The position numbers were made by a program, and so were the translations under genes. Of a DNA stretch of 9,271 bases, positions 6,713 to 9,271 are shown piece by piece. Origin of the DNA: Acidimicrobiia bacterium (lineage in GTDB: Bacteria; Actinomycetota; Acidimicrobiia; Spongiisociales; SHLN01); contig JABDOU010000299.1 of NCBI GenBank assembly GCA_013043085.1, positions 1 to 9,271 on the forward strand, in the 5' to 3' direction. A model generated the notes under the pieces. That model did not search any database. It had not been told where the DNA came from and worked only from the letters and a program-made list of their open reading frames with translations. Position 1 is the stretch's first letter. The number at the start of each line of letters is the position of its first letter.

Positions 6713-7257
6713 GAATCCCGCACGGTGGTTACGACGGCCATGGCTGCCTCCAAAATCGTCTGCTTCTCGGACTCCACACTGAGCTCCGGAAGGTTTCGCA
6801 ATGGGCGCCACAGGGTGCCGAGGACGGCCGATGCTCCCAGGCGAGCCGCCGCCGAGCGATTGTCTCCGCGAATGGCCTCCCGAAGGCGCTGGTTCGAGTC
6901 GGTCAGGCGCTTGCCGAGGCGCGGATGATGGAGCACCGCTTTGTCGGCATCGACCCAGATGAGGAGATCACGGTGCTCGACCAGCACGTCGAGGTAGGCG
7001 GACAGGAGCCTCCGGCCCTCCTCAGGCCACGAGGGGTGTCGGACAAAGCCGTCGAGCGCCGCTTCGATGTCATTGAGCAGTGGCTCCACCAGTTCGTCCA
7101 TGAGCTGTTCCTTGGTTTCCAGGTGGTAGCCGAAGGCAGCCTTGCTCATGCCGGTTCGCAGGACGATGTCGGCCACCGACGTCCCCTCATATCCCTTTTC
7201 TTTGAACTCCTCCAGCGCTGCTCGAAGGAGTTCTTCCCGTCGGCTCTGTCGTGCCAT
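6709..7257 (-). CDS. TetR-family transcriptional regulator, first gene of the rimB-rimK operon
   Basis: A 182-residue TetR/AcrR-type repressor. The N-terminal DNA-binding domain (about 6-52) is canonical: RREELLRAALEEFKEKGYEGTS, the helix-turn-helix at about 27-46 (VADIVLRTGMSKAAFGYHL), then ETKEQL. The C-terminal ligand domain has no signature that tells the effector. The ATG at 7257 is chosen because the family N terminus starts here, AGGATGG lies just upstream, and the sequence between it and the alternative GTG at 7323 uses AT-rich codons unlike the operon. The GTG at 7323 would, however, overlap the preceding gene's stop as GTGA, so a 22-residue longer form cannot be fully excluded. The stop overlaps rimB by 4 bp, which makes autoregulation of the whole operon likely. 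Confidence 0.88.
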   Translation of the reverse strand: MARQSRREELLRAALEEFKEKGYEGTSVADIVLRTGMSKAAFGYHLETKEQLMDELVEPLLNDIEAALDGFVRHPSWPEEGRRLLSAYLDVLVEHRDLLIWVDADKAVLHHPRLGKRLTDSNQRLREAIRGDNRSAAARLGASAVLGTLWRPLRNLPELSVESEKQTILEAAMAVVTTVRDS

Positions 7258-7276
7258 CGACAACCATCCTATTACT

Positions 7277-7290
7277 TGCCGAACGTTCAG
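7277..7290. promoter_or_regulatory. Candidate TetR operator upstream of tetR
   Basis: GAACGTTC (7281-7288) is a perfect 8-bp palindrome, extended weakly by one more matching pair (C7279 and G7290). It sits 24 bases upstream of the tetR ATG in the 62-bp gap after the membrane gene. Position and symmetry fit an autorepressor site; length is short for a typical TetR operator, so the call is tentative. Confidence 0.4.
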
Positions 7291-7319
7291 ACTAGTTACG
7301 AGGGGCCCTCGTTCATGAG

Positions 7320-8186
7320 TCACGGGTGGGATCCATCCGGGTCCTCGTGGGCTTCGAGGAACTGTTCTTGCTCGGCGACGGCGTGTTCGTGCGCCAAATC
7401 ACCGCTCACCGAGGCGGGACGATGGTCGAGGTCTGCCACGGCCCCGGATCGTCCGTACAGGAATAGGGTGTCTCCGGACTCGACTCTCGTGTGAGGCTGC
7501 GGTGCTCCGAAGAACGTTCCGTCGGCATGTTGGATTGCGAGGAGGACGACTCCTTCGTCGGGAAGCTCCAACTCGGACAGGGACTTCCCGGCGATCCAAT
7601 CGCCTTCCTGAACGGCGAGCTCGATGACCGCGTACTCTCCGCCGAGCCGCATCATGTGATGAAAATCGCGGAGTTCGAGATCTGAATAGCGATCGAGCAA
7701 CCTGGCCAGGAGCGCGGTGACCCGTTGCTCGAAGAAGCTGGTCCGGCTGAGATACCCGAGGGCCACGATCGCCCCGAGGATCACGAGAGCCCTCACGATG
7801 GCATCGGTCGTGCTGCTGCTCCCCGAGAAAGAAAGAATGAGTGATGCAACGATCGTCACAAACCCCGCGTTTCCAATGGTCATCAGAAAGAGCACGATGC
7901 GTCGCCGCACAGGATGGCCGACGATGGTTTCCGACTCACTCGTCGTGAATCCGACGCCGGTGAAGGCGGATCGCGCCTGGAAGCGAGCCACTTCTGCGGG
8001 CATGCCCGTTGCCGTCAGCGCGAGCGCTCCCATGCGAACCACCAGCGTGGCGACGCCGATCACGACGAGTAGAGATGCAATGGCGATCACAGACGCTCCT
8101 GTCTTCCAACGATGCCTGTACAGGACGCTCTGATTGAGACGGACGTCGCGCAGTTGCCGCGACATTTTCGAACCGGGCTGCGTCAT
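7320..8186 (-). CDS. Small membrane protein: TrkH/KtrB-like single pore repeat plus RCK_C domain
   Basis: A 288-residue protein. Seen: a hydrophobic helix (about 31-51), a segment PAEVARFQARSAFTGVGFTT (63-82) that resembles the pore helix and selectivity filter of TrkH/KtrB repeats (compare their ISAFGTVGLTT-like sequence), then a second helix (about 97-120, RRRIVLFLMTIGNAGFVTI), which matches the LIFLMFIGR-type helix after the filter. A third helix (about 129-147) follows, then a linker and an RCK_C/TrkA_C domain (about 184-253), ending in an acidic/His-rich tail. TrkH/KtrB have four such repeats in one chain; here there is one, so an active channel would need to oligomerise (inference). The start at 8186 lacks a clear Shine-Dalgarno; ATG 8165 (residue 8) is a possible alternative. 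It is usually annotated only as a TrkA C-terminal domain protein. It lies upstream of tetR, same strand, 62 bp apart. Confidence 0.75.
   Translation of the reverse strand: MTQPGSKMSRQLRDVRLNQSVLYRHRWKTGASVIAIASLLVVIGVATLVVRMGALALTATGMPAEVARFQARSAFTGVGFTTSESETIVGHPVRRRIVLFLMTIGNAGFVTIVASLILSFSGSSSTTDAIVRALVILGAIVALGYLSRTSFFEQRVTALLARLLDRYSDLELRDFHHMMRLGGEYAVIELAVQEGDWIAGKSLSELELPDEGVVLLAIQHADGTFFGAPQPHTRVESGDTLFLYGRSGAVADLDHRPASVSGDLAHEHAVAEQEQFLEAHEDPDGSHP
7428..7637 (-). other. RCK_C (TrkA_C) domain of the membrane protein
   Basis: Covers residues 184-253. It shows the core YAVIELAVQEG, GKSLSELELPD, VVLLAIQ, VESGDTLFLYGR typical of RCK_C domains, which sense small ligands or ions in K+ uptake and efflux systems. 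The closest relative within the window is the C-terminal domain of the RimK protein (5073-5282). Confidence 0.75.
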
Positions 8187-8204
8187 AGAACCAACAGAGA
8201 CCGC

Positions 8205-8212
8205 AAAGGAGG
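8205..8212 (+). promoter_or_regulatory. Strong Shine-Dalgarno of the repeat-protein gene
   Basis: AAAGGAGG sits six bases upstream of the ATG at 8219, an almost ideal site and the best in the window, suggesting efficient translation. The gap to the divergent gene's ATG (8186) is only 32 bp, so promoters of one or both genes must extend into the other's 5' coding sequence, or the divergent gene really starts further in. Confidence 0.75.
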
Positions 8213-8218
8213 CGTTCG

Positions 8219-9037
8219 ATGGGTGAAGGACCGGTAACCAAGGTCAAGAACGGTGTATTGAAGGTGCTGCGCGGGACCGGCGCCATCGTTGAGGGAACGG
8301 CAGAAACCGTCAAGGACGCGACGGTGGCAACGCTTCGCGGGGCCGGCGACGTCGTCTCGGGGGCCGGCGAAGTCGTATCACAGGTGGCGACGAGCGCCTT
8401 CGATGCCGTCAATGAGGTGGGGACGGGTCTGATCCGGACCAGCAAAGGCCTCGTCGTTGGGCTGCTGCAAGGCGTCGGCGAGGTCGCCACGGTTACGACA
8501 GGGGTGATATCCGAGACCGTGCGGGCGGCGCTCAGGGGCTCGGGTCAGATCGGTGGCGACGTTACGAAAACTGCCGGGGCGATCGCCGAAGGAGTCATTG
8601 GCACCACCGAGTCGGTCGGTGTCGGTCTCAGTGAGGGAGCGTTCACCCTCGCTCATACGGTGGTGACCTCTGCCAAGGACCTGGGAAGCGACCTCATCGG
8701 AACCACGGCGGCCACGATGTCCGGCGCAATTACCGGCGCCAGGGAGGTGGGTGCCGACGTGCTCGAAACGGTTCGCAGCACCGCTCGCGGGTTTGTGACA
8801 GGTGCCGGCGAGGTTGGCGGAGACGTGACGAAGGTCACGGCGGCGGCGATCGGCGGAGCCATCGATGGAGCCAAGAAGATCGGTCTGAGCGCTGAGGATG
8901 CGGCATCGGCTGCAGCAACCGGGGCGTTCGCCGCAGCTGAGGAGATCGGCGAGTCGGCCGTCCACGCGGTACGCGACGTGGCCGCGGCTGGAGTCGAGGG
9001 TGTCAAGGCCGTCATTCTGGGCGATCAGGACACGTAA
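8219..9037 (+). CDS. Protein built of eleven 22-residue Gly/Ala/Val-rich repeats, function unknown
   Basis: A 272-residue protein I do not recognise as a named family. After a 19-residue basic N terminus (MGEGPVTKVKN, then GVLKVLRG), residues 20-261 divide exactly into eleven gap-free 22-residue units, ending with VKAVILGDQDT. The shared pattern is small residue at 1, often acid at 3, V/I/L at 4, G at 5, V/L at 8, T or A around 11-16, G at 18, hydrophobic at 19-20 and G at 22. The 22-residue length equals two 11-residue turns, as in apolipoprotein, LEA and perilipin amphipathic helices. No cysteine, tryptophan or tyrosine, no signal peptide and no continuous transmembrane stretch are seen. 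A role coating a membrane, granule or other hydrophobic surface, or as a stress protectant, is inference; a phasin-like role is an alternative. It follows a strong Shine-Dalgarno and ends before a large inverted repeat. Confidence 0.85.
   Translation: MGEGPVTKVKNGVLKVLRGTGAIVEGTAETVKDATVATLRGAGDVVSGAGEVVSQVATSAFDAVNEVGTGLIRTSKGLVVGLLQGVGEVATVTTGVISETVRAALRGSGQIGGDVTKTAGAIAEGVIGTTESVGVGLSEGAFTLAHTVVTSAKDLGSDLIGTTAATMSGAITGAREVGADVLETVRSTARGFVTGAGEVGGDVTKVTAAAIGGAIDGAKKIGLSAEDAASAAATGAFAAAEEIGESAVHAVRDVAAAGVEGVKAVILGDQDT
8276..9001 (+). repeat. Eleven tandem 66-bp (22-codon) degenerate repeats
   Basis: The DNA behind the protein repeat runs in exact 66-bp steps with no insertions. Units start at 8276, 8342, 8408, 8474, 8540, 8606, 8672, 8738, 8804, 8870 and 8936. 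The clearest shared words are GGTGCCGGCGAGGT-like and GGxGACGT-like. Units 7-9 (8672-8869) are the most alike at protein level. The divergence between units argues for old duplications under protein-level selection rather than a recent expansion. Confidence 0.8.
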
Positions 9038-9062
9038 ACCGGTCGACCGAACGGCAAGAGAA

Positions 9063-9095
9063 GCAGGACCCTCCCATCAAGTGGGAGGGTCCTGC
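9063..9095. terminator. Perfect 14-bp inverted repeat between convergent genes, probable bidirectional terminator
   Basis: GCAGGACCCTCCCA (9063-9076) and TGGGAGGGTCCTGC (9082-9095) form a perfect 14-bp stem with a 5-base loop. It lies 25 bases past the repeat-protein stop and 51 bases past the stop of the convergent partial gene. No T-run follows on either strand, so termination would rely on stem strength, as is common in high-GC actinobacteria. Confidence 0.75.
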
Positions 9096-9146
9096 CGCAT
9101 CTGGGGATCGAAATGGATGCGGGCGGCTCTGCCGGCTCCGCTTCGG

Positions 9147-9271
9147 CTACTCCGATCGGCCGGGATCTTCCTCCCGACCGACGGTGATGCCGGACGCAAG
9201 GAGCTTGCTGTAGGGAACATGCATGCGGCTCCCGTCGGCCTGCTCGAGCTCGAGCGTGGCCGGATGGACAC
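9147..9271 (-). CDS. C-terminal end of a gene running off the window; possible MscS-like channel
   Basis: A partial minus-strand frame without its start: the last 40 residues read from the edge to TAG at 9149-9147. The peptide includes ATLELEQADGSRMHVPYSKL, then LASGITVGREEDPGRSE. Its composition (mixed hydrophobic and charged, GC-rich third positions) looks like a real protein end, whereas the other two minus-strand frames give Ser/Arg/Pro-rich or Arg/His/Cys-rich text. The strand-like segment followed by VP-x-S-x-LL resembles the end of the beta domain in small mechanosensitive channels (usually VPNS), but 40 residues are too few for a firm call. It is convergent with the repeat-protein gene and shares the inverted repeat at 9063-9095. 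Confidence 0.5.
   Translation of the reverse strand, partial: VHPATLELEQADGSRMHVPYSKLLASGITVGREEDPGRSE

Noticed and set aside
6713..6811. Longer start for the RimB protease at 6811
   Set aside because: It would overlap tetR by about 100 bp, and the added residues show no family similarity; starts at 6712 or 6709 fit the stop/start overlap.
8378..9015. Minus-strand open frames opposite the repeat protein, including an Ala/Pro/Ser-rich one
   Set aside because: They mirror the repeats on the plus strand. The plus frame has an excellent Shine-Dalgarno and an exact 22-residue period.
9077..9271. Minus-strand frame ending at 9077 at the right edge
   Set aside because: Ser/Arg/Pro-rich and runs into the inverted repeat; the neighbouring frame ending at 9147 looks like genuine protein.
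1..9271. CRISPR array, tRNA, rRNA, insertion sequence or prophage genes
   Set aside because: No regularly spaced short repeats, tRNA-like cloverleaf, rRNA sequence, transposase or phage protein was recognised in any part of the window.

Overview
The window is high-GC DNA (around 60-65% by eye in most genes) with tightly packed genes, many 4-bp stop/start overlaps and GTG/ATG starts. Tandem CNNM/CBS transporter genes, a TetR regulator and the general composition suggest an actinobacterium, possibly of an environmental lineage such as Acidimicrobiia. That placement is inference; there is no rRNA or other marker gene here.

Left part, plus strand: a membrane-anchored metallo-beta-lactamase-fold hydrolase (115-1107) of somewhat lower GC. 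It is followed by a 160-bp spacer carrying a near-perfect 16-bp direct repeat, then two CNNM/CBS/CorC_HlyC paralogues (1268-2602 and 2599-3966) joined by an ATGA overlap. A GC-rich hairpin at 3967-3988 separates them from the convergent minus-strand genes and looks like a terminator for the minus strand.

Middle part, minus strand, read right to left: TetR regulator (7257-6709), RimB-type protease (6712-6194), RimK-type ATP-grasp glutamate ligase carrying an extra C-terminal RCK_C/TrkA_C domain (6197-4968), and an AstE/AspA-family zinc deacylase (4971-4012). All three junctions are 4-bp ATGA or GTGA overlaps, so this is one translationally coupled operon. It pairs an enzyme that adds glutamates (or a related amino acid) with two candidate hydrolases under a likely autoregulated TetR protein. 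A GAACGTTC palindrome just upstream of tetR is a candidate operator.

Upstream of that operon, on the same strand, is a small membrane protein (8186-7320). It looks like a single TM-pore-TM repeat of TrkH/KtrB followed by another RCK_C domain. Two neighbouring proteins therefore carry similar RCK_C sensor domains, suggesting one common small ligand (for example c-di-AMP, a nucleotide or an ion) controls both the K+-channel-like protein and the ligase.

Right part: a divergent plus-strand gene (8219-9037) with a near-perfect Shine-Dalgarno encodes a 272-residue protein made almost wholly of eleven consecutive 22-residue Gly/Ala/Val-rich repeats. This resembles the 11/22-mer amphipathic helix architecture of apolipoproteins, LEA proteins and perilipins. 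It ends at a perfect 14-bp inverted repeat. Past it lies the C-terminal end of a minus-strand gene running off the window (9271-9147), with a weak resemblance to MscS-type channel sequence. K+-channel-like, sensor, repeat and possible mechanosensitive components together hint at osmotic or ionic stress, but this theme is inference only.
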